In this document: positions 24,641 to 35,273 of the stretch, piece after piece
How the letters are laid out: each line of letters begins with the position of its first letter
Position numbering within the stretch: the first letter of the stretch is position 1
NCBI RefSeq assembly: GCF_036320965.1
Contig: NC_092271.1
Location: forward strand, 20,481,529 to 20,545,528
Source of the DNA: Panulirus ornatus
Taxonomy: Eukaryota > Arthropoda > Malacostraca > Decapoda > Palinuridae
Reading direction: 5' to 3'
DNA: 64,000 bases
Made by a program: the position numbers and the translations under genes
Notes under the pieces: model-generated
The model's database searches: none
Told to the model about the DNA's origin: nothing
Seen by the model: only the letters and a program-made list of their open reading frames with translations

Positions 24641-24672
24641 TTGCGTATCATCTTTTTACTCCTATGTATAAA

Positions 24673-24674
<2 letters not shown>

Positions 24675-24716
<42 letters not shown>
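24675..24716. repeat. (CA)n microsatellite at the edge of a SINE
   Basis: 42 bp of CA. Read on the minus strand this is the (TG)n that follows the SINE 3' end. Confidence 0.95.
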
Positions 24717-24717
<1 letters not shown>

Positions 24718-24839
24718 CAGACTAAACCAGGTACCTATTTACCGACCAGCTCCGAGGGTACGATGACTGCCACGCCCAGGATTCGAACCCGTGCGCGTCC
24801 GACCCCGGGCTGACCCGTGCTGACCCACCGCCAGTAACG

Positions 24840-24840
<1 letters not shown>
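24717..24840 (-). mobile_element. tRNA-derived SINE, 5'-incomplete copy
   Basis: On the minus strand the sequence holds a pol III B box, GGGTTCGAATCC (about 24,776-24,787). It is followed by GAGCTGGTCGGTAAATAGG and TACCTGGTTTAGTC, then (TG)n. The same tail phrases, GTTGGTCGA..AATGGGTAC and TGCCTGGCATTGGCTAG, occur in the + strand copies near 49.0-49.3 kb. The A box is not clear, and the 5' end runs straight into (CA)n on the minus strand. Known biology: SINEs are transcribed by RNA polymerase III from the internal boxes and copied by LINE enzymes that often recognise the shared tail. Confidence 0.75.

Positions 24841-24898
<58 letters not shown>
24841..24898. repeat. (TG)n microsatellite at the other edge of the SINE
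   Basis: 58 bp of TG directly abutting the SINE 5' side. With the (CA)n at 24,675 it gives complementary flanks around the element. Confidence 0.96.
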
Positions 24899-24899
<1 letters not shown>

Positions 24900-25129
24900 T
24901 GAGGGAGGCTGTTGGGGGTTCATGAGGGAAGCTGCGCCGGCCATGGTCAGCGTTTTTGTGCCGTCCTCTTTAATCATGTATATGCGCTCGATTCTCTCTC
25001 TGGTTCATGTTTCCGCCGCTTTGGAGACGAATCCCACGTGTGCGCATCTGTGTCTGGGTACCTGTTAGTATATCTAGGATAGTGATGGTATCCACTCATG
25101 TACGACACACCATACGTACATGCGTGTAC

Positions 25130-25132
<3 letters not shown>

Positions 25133-25172
<40 letters not shown>
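25133..25172. repeat. (GT)n microsatellite
   Basis: 40 bp of GT, preceded by an imperfect GT/ACGT-rich stretch. Confidence 0.94.
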
Positions 25173-25173
<1 letters not shown>

Positions 25174-25273
25174 TGGCATGCGGCCATGCACCGTGCAAAT
25201 CAGCTGAAAAGCCTCGGTGTTACCCTATACCCACGCCCATCGCGTATCCCCACTGAACTCCCTTTACCAGTCC

Positions 25274-25373
25274 GTGAAGACTACGTCACGTCCCCCCTGT
25301 GAAGACTACGTCACGTCTCCCCTGTGAAGACTACGTCACGTCTCCCCTGTGAAGATTACGTCACGTCTCCCAT
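25274..25373 (+). repeat. 25-bp minisatellite, 4 copies
   Basis: GTGAAGACTACGTCACGTC recurs at 25,276, 25,301, 25,326 and 25,351 (GAAGA position), exactly 25 bp apart. Three units have ACTACGTCA and the last ATTACGTCA. Each contains TACGTCA, a CRE half-site variant. Confidence 0.93.
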
Positions 25374-26710
25374 AAGGTATCCACCGCAATGGTCAGATCC
25401 AGCCCCAAAACCGTACACCCATACGATTATGCGAACGCCTAATCAAACCCTAAAGGAACGATTCATAAGTACAGTTACCTACATTTACCTGTGTAAAGTT
25501 AATATATGTAATAATTAGGATACCCCTGCGGGAGGACACGTAAACCCTAAAGTGGCTATAGAATTAAGAATGACCATCTCTTCCTCTGAATTAAAACTGA
25601 CCAATTTGTCCTCCCGAGGCGAGATCTATCGTAAGGTCCAAGAGTCCTCGCTGTAGGAGTCTTTGCCACGGCCTCCGCCTCCCTCAGGAGGTCATCGCGC
25701 CGCGCCCTTCCTCCATGCTAAGCAGCCGTGGTACCTGGATGCACCGTGGTGGATGCCCATGGTCAGCTGCCGATCGATCGGTGAGCATCGGTGGAGTTGA
25801 TAAAGGCGCTGCTACTCCCCTCCCAGCGGTCGACTGGAGGCTGGGTGCCGCCCACACTTCCAAGTGCCACTCCAAGCACAGGCAGAGAGAGAGACAGACA
25901 GAGAGGAGAAAAAAGTAGGAGAAAAAGGGGGGTTGGGGGAAGGGTGTGGGAAGGAAAGAGAAAGCAAAAGGGGATAAAAATGTGCATCGGGGGGAGGGGT
26001 TTACAGAAGCGCAGACATAAATGAAAGAAAGGAAAATACGTGAATATGTAAGAGGGAATACAGGCAAGGAAAGATGAGACAAAAGAGACACTAAAAAAAA
26101 ATAATTGCTGTAAGGAATTTTCTCACACTAGACGTGTTCAACCCTGGAAAAAGTTATATCTTTATCAATTTTTTTCTTTTTCTTTCTTTAGAAATCGAGA
26201 AATACGGTAACACACACACATCCATACAATGTTTCCTGGGTCGCCCGCAGCGAGGCTGCCCATATCAATTTTTCCTCACTGGCTCCACCGTCGGTCTGTC
26301 TGTCTGTCTGTTGATATCAGAGGTATGATAAACACCAGGGTGATGCCTGATCATCCGCTTCCCTCCATCAATCCCCGCTTCACCAGATCATCATCCGCTC
26401 TTCACCACACTCCTAAAGTCCCCCTCCCCTCCCTCACACCCGCTTCTTTGGATCAACCTTCTCCATACCTACCGCTTCTCCACATCATGTGCTCCACCTC
26501 GCCTCCACCGCATCTATCCTCAAAGCCACATATCGTTTTCTAGATTGAGGTTCGAGTTCTCGCTCACTCCAAAAGGTTCTACTTTCATCCTGTCTCGGCA
26601 CTGCTCCTTCATGCGTGTCTGGCACTCCCACAACCCCATGGGGAAGGGCTGTTCCAGCTTGAGCAGCAGCGTGGATCTCTTGCAACGGCATAGACCTCAG
26701 CTTTGTTCCA
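25374..26710. other. Unassigned sequence
   Basis: The stretch 25,880-26,050 is purine-rich on +, which opens several frames. From 26,340 to 26,530 CATCCGCTTC / CACCAGATCATC phrases recur loosely and resemble the complement of the GGATGAG repeats at 12-14 kb. A (GTCT)n of about 15 bp lies near 26,293. Confidence 0.35.
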
Positions 26711-26748
26711 GCCTGAGCAGCAGCTTGGGTCTCCTGCGACGGCACTAA

Positions 26749-27235
26749 CCTCAGCTTGACTCATTCAAGTCAGGATCATCCACTATCCCGCCAACCTCAG
26801 CTTGAATCATCGGGTCACGCTCTCCCAAGACGACACTGCCAACCTCAGCTTGACTCATCAAGCCAGGATCTCCCACTAACCCACCAACCTCAGCTTGACT
26901 TATCAAGCCAGGATCTCCCACTAACCCACCAACCTCAGCTTGACTCATCAAGCCAGGATCTCCCACTAACCCACCAACCTCAGCTTGACTCATCAAGCCA
27001 GGATCTCCCACTAACCCACCAACCTCAGCTTGACTCATCAAGCCAGGATCTCCCACTAACCCACCAACCTCAGCTTGACTCATCAAGCCAGGATCTCCCA
27101 CTAGCCCACCAACCTCAGCTTGAATCACCAAGCCAGGATCTCCCACTAACCCACCAACCTCAGCTTGACTCATCAAGCCAGGATCTCCTACTAGCCCACC
27201 AACCTCAGCTTGAATCACCAGGTCAGGTTCTCTTC
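26749..27235. repeat. 45-bp minisatellite, about 11 copies
   Basis: ACCTCAGCTTGACTCATCAA recurs every 45 bp (CAGCTT at 26,891 and 26,936, and so on to about 27,205), followed by GCCAGGATCTCCCACTAACC. Two outer units on the left are more diverged. Forty-five is a multiple of three and the unit has no stop in several phases. A + frame (26,756-27,367) therefore encodes a 15-residue repeat with core QPQLDSSSQDLPLTH, and the minus frame 27,218-26,751 encodes one with core VGGLVGDPGLMSQAE. Neither has a start context, splice signals or flanking domain that would argue for a gene. CTTGA-CTCA-TCAAG in most units can fold into a small hairpin and contains the AP-1-like TGACTCA. Confidence 0.95.
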
Positions 27236-27928
27236 CCCGAACCCATCTACCTCACCCCACCCATACCAACCTCAGCCGGAGTAAACTCGGCAAGATGTGG
27301 ACTGCATCAAATTTCTTCCACGCTGGAAAAGACCCACCACGTTCATCCGTTGTCTGCCGACTCATAAAAATCACACGTCCCATATACACCCGATGTATAT
27401 GTATGCAGGCAATATCTATGCAAATCCGAGTACGACGCGATCTAACGTGGTGCGAGACGCATTAATCACGCGTCCACACCGCTACCTTGTGCTATGCCAC
27501 GCGAAGCTCCTCGCCGAGGCCTACGCCGATCCCCTCCTCCCTCAGGTGGGGGAGCGGCTCTACTGGACGCCTTGGAACGCAAATTAGCCGCCCGGACTCG
27601 AGCCGTGCAATGGGGTAGGTATGCTAATATCCCCCACCTCTGTGGTCCCCTCGCGGAGACTAATTGGTCAAACCTTGCTCATGGACGCCCTCTCCCCACC
27701 ACACCACTGCCAGCTGGACATATTACTGTCAGGATCCTCACTCTGCCTCTGTGCAATATGACACAATCTGTGGGATATATTGTGACGTGGGAGGAGGGCC
27801 GCTCCCATCTCCCCAACCAAGGGACAGGCTTGCCACTAGATGTCCGTGTACAAAGGCGGCAAAACACCTGACACACCATCGAGGTGACTGTCATACTGGG
27901 AGACATGAGAACTATGTCTCACGTCTCA
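27236..27928. other. Unassigned sequence
   Basis: Overlapping + frames at 27,297-28,011 have mixed composition but no motif I recognise. They end in the (GT)n below. Confidence 0.3.
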
Positions 27929-27933
27929 CGCGC

Positions 27934-27985
<52 letters not shown>
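27929..27985. repeat. Compound (CG)n-(TG)n tract
   Basis: CGCGTGCGCGCGCGCGCGCG passes into about 36 bp of TG. Alternating CG followed by alternating TG is the classical left-handed Z-DNA forming sequence, and this is the strongest candidate in the window. Confidence 0.95.
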
Positions 27986-28621
27986 CAGAGTTTGCCATGT
28001 ACGTGGGGTAAGACACAATATATATATAATTTGACGTCCGACGAAGAGGTGACCTGCTGGAGGACAGAACATGGGAATACGTGGGAAAACCAGACAATAG
28101 AAGATGTGACGAGGCATGATGAGGGGTAGCTGCTGGGAGACAGTAATGGTATCCTAAATCCCAACTGTACATAGTAGGAGATTGAATCGTAAAGCAACAG
28201 ACTCCTCCCTACCTAAGAGATCGTCGGTCTGACTCATTAAAAATAAGGCAAAAAAATAAAGAAAAAAAAAAAATTGGACGCTTTCTGCCTTTCTTTCACA
28301 ACTCGTCGCGCAGACCTCCGCGCTATTTCTTGCCTCGCCTTCCGTAATGGATCTGTTGATTCCTCGATGCACCGACGGCGTTTCCCTTCCTTCACCTCCC
28401 GACGTTTTCTTTGCCCCGATCTGGCGCCATCCGGCTCGAGCCGTCCTACTTCGCCACCGCTTCTAATGAACTCCTTGGAATCTCGTCAGCCCGGGCGTTC
28501 TAATTATGCAAACAGCAGTAATAAAAAAATCCTTGGGAGTGTAACTCTTCGTTAACCTGATCAAAAAGGCTGTCCTTACTCTGTGGTTCAGCCAGCTAGC
28601 CTCGTGCACCAGAAGATGAAG

Positions 28622-28624
<3 letters not shown>

Positions 28625-28675
<51 letters not shown>
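28625..28675. repeat. (GT)n microsatellite
   Basis: 51 bp of GT, then ACACGTG and a second short GT run. Confidence 0.95.
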
Positions 28676-28677
<2 letters not shown>

Positions 28678-28960
28678 ACGTGTGTGTGTGTCATAAAGTC
28701 ATCCCTCAGAATATATGCAGAACATTACAGAGTTTTCAGAGGGTTTGAGAAAATGAAACGAAGGACAACAGCTCTTTCTTCTGCTATGTGTCAGTATGTT
28801 CTTCACCGAAAGTGACGAGTCACCTTTGGGGAGGTTGTATCATCGTCAGCTGAAAACCTGAGGAACTTCTTGCTCCAACGGAGTTCATCACTTTCCCTCT
28901 TCTGACTGTGGAGCAGCCTCGAAGCTGCAGGAAGCCGCCCCATAAAGGGGTCCTGGTTTA

Positions 28961-29077
<117 letters not shown>

Positions 29078-29115
29078 GGTACAAGAGAAATGGACTTCTT
29101 AATTGGCGCCTGTGC

Positions 29116-29890
29116 TTGGTCGTCTATTCCACCATATTTCTAAAATATAACTTTTCCATCTTGTCAAAAGGCACTGGCACAACCTGCCCCATCCGAGTAT
29201 CGTCCTGTTCGTCTGGCATTTACTATTTACAGTCTTTGGATCCCTCCATAACTAAGATATCTTCTAACATCTTGAATCTCATAACACGGCTTTCGCAGGT
29301 CATATCCACTGGAGATATCCCTTTCCGTTTCACTCATGTTTGCTCATCATCTAGAAGAGACTTGGGAGATTCCTTCGTTGTGGTGTATGGCACCGGGATC
29401 ACATCTCAAGGCTCCCGTCTCACACCTATTTCCAAACATCCCCCCATCATATCTAGCTCACACTTCGGCTGATCTGTCCCCTTAATTACAGGGTGGATTG
29501 ACCTCTCCGTCTTTCCCGATCAAAAGCTGTGTCCTTCAGGGTTCTGTCGTCCCATCGGTAGTCTTCCTCTTCCATTTCATCAACGGACTTCTCTCTTCAA
29601 CGGATGACTATATGCATTCGTTTACTGATGACTTCGCCACAGCTGCATTCCCAGCTTCCTTCAGATCCACCCCATCTTCCCTTCTCTGATCTGCGCCTCC
29701 TCTCGCAGTTCCCTCTATACACTCGCACAGGCTATCCCTGTGGGACAGACGCATTCGCCTCCTGGTAAGGTTTAATATTAAGCCTCCACGACACAATTCC
29801 TCTCTCTCATCTCTCATGACGGACGTGTCACAATGAACACACTTGGTATCACTGTCATTTCTAACCGGCCTCGAGAACCAACTCATTACA
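29116..29890 (+). pseudogene. Non-LTR retrotransposon reverse-transcriptase fossil
   Basis: The fragment is a decayed RT domain spread over several frames. The first frame (29,116-29,472) has [20 protein letters not shown], matching the region between fingers motifs in jockey/CR1-like ORF2 proteins, and later [12 protein letters not shown] where family members read YRPISLLPIISK. The second frame (29,498-29,689) has VLQGSVVPSVVFLFHFINGL, which matches the family consensus PQGSxLxPxLFLLFINDL, followed by HSFTDD in place of the catalytic Y/F-A-D-D box. The third (about 29,760-29,890) has MNTLGITVISN, matching the INxLGVxxSSN region after the catalytic site. Frameshifts, an A-to-T change in the catalytic box and missing blocks show it is dead. 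The endonuclease and motif A regions were not found. Confidence 0.75.
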
Positions 29891-31195
29891 TTAGTATCGA
29901 AGTCTGCCTCCTAGGGAAGCAGATTTTGATAAATATCACTGTCTCGTGAACATGCTAGTCTGCCTGGTGAACAATGTCGGCAGGGCGTTGGTCGTCGCCG
30001 ATAAGACTACCACATCAAGTTCCCAGCGGACGAGTTCGACAGTGCAACCGCCTTTTCCTGCAGCCAAATCTCACACCAGCCATCACTAGGTGACCCAACG
30101 CCAAGTCCACAGAGCGTATTAACCACTTATCTAATTCAGTATATAAAGGTTCCGTAGGTCCAGTTTAATAGCCCCTACAAGATGATCTTGGCGAACCTTG
30201 ACACAAAGACGTACAAGGTGCGCACAGAGAGACAGGCACAGCATCGACTGCATAAGCCTGCCTGCGAGAGGTAGGTCTGCTCTAGTATCACACGGGGATT
30301 TAACATTTACGTTTCGAATTATAAATCGGTACAGATTAGCTTCCACGTCCCACCCACTGTCCAGATATTAATATTCTCCCTTTTTTTTCCCCCCGCCCGC
30401 ACCCTCCCCGCGGTAATTCTTCCATTATGTTTTGTTTGTCTCTCCCCTGAAGCAAGGGTGAAAAGGGGGGAAAATAAGAGGGATTTTCCTGTGTGTGTGT
30501 GTGGGGGGAGGGTTATATACAGAGAGGCATTTGGAAAGAGCGCCTTCTACCACCACCTAACCACCACAATCCACTACCACCACCAGGGTTATGACTATCA
30601 TCACCACCACCATTCCTACCATCCTGACTACCACTACCACCATTACCATCGCCTCGACGACAACCACCACCCCATCATCACCACAATCATTACCACACAG
30701 TCAATCATCACCACCACCACCACCTTCGCTCCCCAGTTGGCCTACTTGCCTCTACGAGGGGCGTGGAAGCCACCAGCAGAGAAACAGAACCAAAACACGT
30801 ACCTTTATTGTTTCATGACTACAATATTTGCATAATATATGAAATTTCGTCAAAAAAAAAAAAAAGATCTGACATTCAACATACATATTTGACCTGTTGG
30901 TGTTTAATATACGTACCTGTTTGCCCTTTAAGAATATGCAGACATGCATAGGGTGAACTGGCAAAATAACACAGCACATTTGTTCTCTCTTTGGTGTTCA
31001 GGGCAACTCCTCCACACCACAGCTGGGCCTTCAGCACACAGGTATATCCCGCGTGATCGAGCTGACCCCTGACCACAGGGCAGATAAATGAAACCACCAA
31101 CAAATTAAATCTGCTTAATAACAGATCATTAATTTTATCATTTTCTTTTCACAGAATTTTTTATATAATATGGATATATCACATTCGTGTAACAA
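29891..31195. other. Unassigned sequence with ACC-rich stretch
   Basis: From 30,548 to 30,725 CACCACCAC / CATCACCACC words dominate (a degenerate ACC trinucleotide repeat), giving His/Thr-rich frames. No further retroelement domains are seen downstream of the RT fossil. Confidence 0.45.
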
Positions 31196-31196
31196 T

Positions 31197-31202
<6 letters not shown>

Positions 31203-31266
<64 letters not shown>
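31203..31266. repeat. (TA)n microsatellite linked to an interspersed repeat
   Basis: 64 bp of TA ending where the repeat at 31,267 begins. Confidence 0.95.
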
Positions 31267-31269
<3 letters not shown>

Positions 31270-31505
31270 CGACGAGAATGGATGAAGGCAGCAAGTATGG
31301 ATATGGACATGTGTATGTATGTATATGTCTGTATATGTACATGTATGTATACGTTGAAGTGCATATGTATGTATATGTGTGTGTGTGTGTGGGTGTTTGT
31401 GTATATACATGTGAATGTAGGTGGGTTAGGCCATTCCTCGTCTGTTTCCTTGCGCTACCTCGCTGGAGCGGGAGATGGCGGTTAGGTACAATAAAATAAA
31501 TAAAT
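31267..31505 (+). mobile_element. Interspersed repeat beginning at (TA)n, A-rich 3' end
   Basis: After the TA tract comes GAATGGATGAAGGCAGCAAG, then a TATGTATATG-rich middle with a short GT run. Next are GTCTGTTTCCTTGCGCTACC and TCGCT-GGAGCGGGA-GATGGCG, ending in AATAAAATAAATAAATA. The CTACCTCGCT..GCGGGA..ATGGCG module is shared, in the reverse sense, with the family at 60,049 and 44,535. The AATAAA-rich end suggests a retroposed origin. I recall similar sequence from decapod genomes. Confidence 0.6.
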
Positions 31506-31783
31506 ACATATTTTGATTACATCACCATCCTTCTCATTACGAGGGTTATGTATACGATGCCAAGAGCCAAGTCGATTTCTTTTTTTCTGTTTATTTCGGC
31601 TATGCAGCACAGGTTACGGGGAACCGCAAATACTGGCTTCTGATTCGCTTACTCTAACTATACCTAAAAAGATGTTTTCCTACGTGGATTAAGACACCGC
31701 CTCCTGTGTCGGTGTGCGAGCGATGCATCTTGCGTGTAGGTACAGTCTGTTCCCAGGACTTAAAAACTGTCAACCACGGAAGA

Positions 31784-31788
<5 letters not shown>

Positions 31789-31870
<82 letters not shown>
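31789..31870. repeat. (GA)n microsatellite
   Basis: 82 bp of GA after an AGAAGAAG lead-in. Confidence 0.97.
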
Positions 31871-31871
<1 letters not shown>

Positions 31872-32580
31872 AGGGAAGAATGACCCGACCACAGAATTTA
31901 ACTCCTTACACGGCTTTAATGGAGTCAACAGCTCACAGCTCACCGAAAGAGTAGCGAGGTGGGACCAGCCACTGACCTGGCCTTGACACGATGCCGAGTT
32001 GACAGAAAAAGGACGTGAAGAACTCCCCTTCCCTAGCACGTAACTGATGGAGGAATGGGGCAAAATGAAGGATGAGGTTATATGAATGAGAAGGAGCATA
32101 GAGAGGTTCGAAAATGTCTTACGATGGCATAAACACCTTAAGAGATGGAGCCTCACGGAGCCTCACGAGTAATATAACCTCTCCCTTCCCATTCAGTACG
32201 CGTAGGTTGTAAATAGAGGGATCATACACGCACACAAGCAAAGTGCTCTACGTCGCCTGGCGACTGCTAGCTCGGAAACAAGCCTCGATACCTCTTAAAC
32301 CTTAGTTACGCCTGACAGACGTGGACAGTCCTACAGTGCCGAGAAATGCGAGGGGGGTGGGTGAGGGTCTGTATGGGTCTTCGCCTCGGTCTCTGGATCA
32401 CTGGCTTGAGTGAATTATGGACGTAATATTGCGTTTGTGCAAGACTTTTATTGGTCCTCTCTTACACTCCCTATTCCTCTCTTCCCATTCTCCCACTATC
32501 GGGTCTCCTGACCACCTACTATTCCAACCCCCCCTTCCACACACACAACCTCCTTCCCACCCCAACTAATCCCTCTCCCA
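31871..32580. other. Unassigned sequence
   Basis: Nothing recognised. It contains one direct duplication, GAGCCTCACGGAGCCTCACG, near 32,148. Confidence 0.4.
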
Positions 32581-32591
32581 CAACCGGCCAA

Positions 32592-32724
32592 GGGGGTTGT
32601 GGGGGTGCCAAACCCCCTACAACCCCAGCGTGCGGGCCAGTGGTAAAACACTCTCTTGCCTAACGTAAACACGGGCCAGCTGATGCACATCTGTCTGCCG
32701 CTCTGTGGGGGTTGTACCCCCACA
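32592..32724. repeat. Two related G/C-run hairpins
   Basis: Hairpin 1 (about 32,593-32,626) pairs GGGGTTGTGGGGGT with ACCCCCTACAACCCC (one bulge). Hairpin 2 (about 32,704-32,724) pairs TGTGGGGGT with ACCCCCACA perfectly. Each is followed by a similar phrase, ACCCCAGCGTGCGG after the first and ACCCCAGGCGTGCAG about 20 bp after the second, so they look like two copies of one unit about 110 bp apart. Confidence 0.75.
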
Positions 32725-32817
32725 TCCCCTTACCCCAGGCGTGCAGCACTGAGTCCAAGGGAGGAGATGTTGGCAGCCAACAGGGGTGGAAGCTACAACC
32801 TACAGCAACACCATGTG

Positions 32818-32842
32818 ACACACACACACACACACACACACA
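32818..32842. repeat. (CA)n microsatellite
   Basis: 25 bp of CA. Confidence 0.9.
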
Positions 32843-33060
32843 TCCATAAATCGTCTACTCATGATACGTCCGTGGCTGACGTAAGATTACGTCCGTGGCA
32901 AAGGCAAGATATCAACATAGTACAAGTCCCTAGCTCATGGGAGGATATCATGATAGGATAACGTACTATCAAAACAGATTACGACCTAACCTTTCATAAG
33001 GTATGATTCACAACAAGCTTTCATGTGATTCACGCCCTTGTCAAAAATTCACGTCACTGA

Positions 33061-33200
33061 CACAAAAAAAGAGGGGGAAAAAAAGTAAAAAAAAAGAACA
33101 GGTTGAGAGTACACATTCAACAGTGATACGCGAGGTATTCTCAGTTCCCAAATGTAACCAAACAACCAAAAAAAACAAACAAAAAAAACTCAATAATCTC
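33061..33200 (+). repeat. Poly(A)-rich stretch
   Basis: Several A runs of 7-9 bases with AAC spacers. This could be the remains of retroposon tails, but no element body is visible. Confidence 0.4.
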
Positions 33201-33660
33201 ATCACTAAGACATCACACTAGCATGTGACAAACGAACACTTGCTGTTACTTTTTTTTCTTCTTCACGTACACAGAATCAAATCCGACCCACGGTGGTGTG
33301 AAGGAGAACTAACATGCGAGTCTCCCCGCTGGCGCACGCGATATAACCCTCTTTGGGTTCTCCACCTGACGCCAACCCCATCGCAGCGCAGCTCGAAAAA
33401 TATGCTAAAGGAACGATGACACCACACGGCGATTAGGTGGGTGTTCCCCCACGCTGACATGGGGTAGGGAAGGGTTTGTCGACTCGCCACATGTGTTCAG
33501 ACACACCAGGCGTGAGGAACTGGTTTTTTTTTCTTTAAGTCAACCCTCAACTCCAACCCTGCGTTGCATTAGACCTGTTGAAATCATGTACGACCTTTAC
33601 AGTGCCGTCTAAAACGTCATTACCAGCCCCGAATGCGGGTATTTCTGGATAAGTAAAGTC

Positions 33661-33815
33661 TCTTCTCTGTTTCCAGTTATCCCCATACATTCTTTTCTGT
33701 TTCCAGTTATCCCCATACATTCTTCTCTGTTTCCAGTTATCCCCATACATTCTTCTCTGTTTCCAGTTATCCCCATACATTCTTCTCTGTTTCCGGTTAT
33801 CCCCATACATTCTTC
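33661..33815. repeat. 30-bp minisatellite, 5 copies
   Basis: TCTGTTTCCAGTTATCCCCA recurs exactly every 30 bp from 33,661 to 33,810. A sixth partial unit follows. Because 30 is a multiple of three, the minus frame 34,040-33,609 reads a ten-residue repeat with core REECMGITGN. The units are contiguous, without spacers, so this is not a CRISPR array. Confidence 0.95.
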
Positions 33816-35045
33816 TCTACTGAAGAAACTTGAAGGGAGTCCACGAACTCGGAAACATAAGAAAATGAAAACGACATTATCCCCGGGAGACATGTGTCTC
33901 CAAAGTTCAAGTCTGAGCGTTCGTTCATCCATATCGAGAGAGACTCGCTGAGAAGTGTCTTCTGGCACTACAATTCTCTCCATCACCGCCATCGTCCGTC
34001 TCTTCATGTCCGCTGGAACGTCTGGAATGAAGAAAGCCAACGCAGCTAACTCCTCACCGTGGCACCTGAGGTGTCGCTGGACAGCCCGTGCTTCTTACAC
34101 TCTTCGGTATCTCTGAATTACCATATTGATGATATGGGCTGATTGTAGCGGAATAGGTCAACGTCAGAAGCTTTAGCAACATCCAGAAGGCTGGATCCAT
34201 CTCTTTACGTAGACAAGACTTGCAGACGAATCGAAAGTCTCTTTCCTCAACGGCTGTCTGACGGAATCAAGAACAGGAGAATCCAAACCTTCAAGGCATA
34301 AACGACTTTGCCATCCACCGTGCATGCTGTTGCATGGACACCTGAGGAGCGAGGACCGAGACAGCGACTTCAGGGGCGCTACCAAGGATGATTACAATCA
34401 GCTCCGCAGCTGGTCACGGTGATCGTCCTGCGGCTGTTGGATCTTGAGCACTTGAAGCAGCCATATCTGGATTCTATTCCAATACTTGTTACAATCGAGT
34501 CAGATCTACCTTCCTCGAGAGGGATCTTGCCTTATGAACCTTATGGAGTTGCTTAAAAAGCACCATCTTAGGACAGACTAGTAAAACAAAATCACCTCTT
34601 GAAGGCACCTCTTCTTACAACTTCGTGAGAACAAGGTGGCTGGAAGCCAAATACAAAAAAGCTCCTCTTCCAAAATCCTTTCCGTTCATGCCCATGCCAC
34701 ATTGCGCCTCCCTGTGCAATCGGCGTATGCGTCGAAATTCACGTCAATAATTGGCTGTTTAGCATTCCAGGTGCTTAATGTCTCGACTGCCGCGTCCCCG
34801 TGACCTTCATCCTTTCCAGGTGAAATTGTGGGTACAGCAAGGAGTCTGAGCTCCCTACAAGTTTCCTTCAGTACGTCCTTTACCGAAACAAACGAGTGAA
34901 CAACGATCAGCCTTTTCCCTATCAAAGCCAAAGGGAGTTTCCGGCCCAGTGGATGACAAGGGGAACCCCCCAAAAAGAGATTCTTCCTAAGAGCTGTACA
35001 AACTGTCGATCGACTGACAGTTAGTGAAGTCACGTTCACTCCAAA
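33816..35045. other. Unassigned sequence
   Basis: The minus frame joined to the 30-bp array (34,040-33,811) begins with a non-repetitive acidic/basic stretch containing PADMKRRTMAVMERIVVPED, which I cannot assign. The minus frame 35,273-34,686 ends in 80 non-repetitive residues after a proline run. Neither has a known motif. Confidence 0.3.
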
Positions 35046-35048
35046 GCT

Positions 35049-35112
35049 GTGAGGAGGAGGAGGAGGAGGAGGAGGAGGAGGAGGAGGAGGAGGAGCAGGA
35101 GCAGGAGGAGGA
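35049..35112. repeat. (GGA)n trinucleotide microsatellite
   Basis: About 60 bp of GGA with two AGC interruptions near the right end. It makes the polyproline, polyserine and polyarginine runs in local frames. Confidence 0.95.
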
Positions 35113-35236
35113 GTGATAATGTATGCAGCGTACAAACTGGAGTCTCGGGAGTCGCGGGTGGATTTCCATCGCACACCAGTTCTGCCAGACGACAGGACGG
35201 CGTCTGGAACCTCACTAGAAGACCCTTGGCTCAAAT

Positions 35237-35238
<2 letters not shown>

Positions 35239-35273
<35 letters not shown>
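35239..35273. repeat. (CA)n microsatellite
   Basis: 35 bp of CA with one TATA interruption. Confidence 0.92.

Noticed and set aside
26751..27367. Repeat protein of 203 (or, on minus, 155) residues
   Set aside because: The frame exists because the 45-bp unit is a multiple of three and lacks stops; it opens on both strands and has no non-repeat domain. Kept as a finding only.
33661..33815. CRISPR-like direct repeats
   Set aside because: Units are contiguous with no spacers, the setting is eukaryotic, and no cas-like gene is present.
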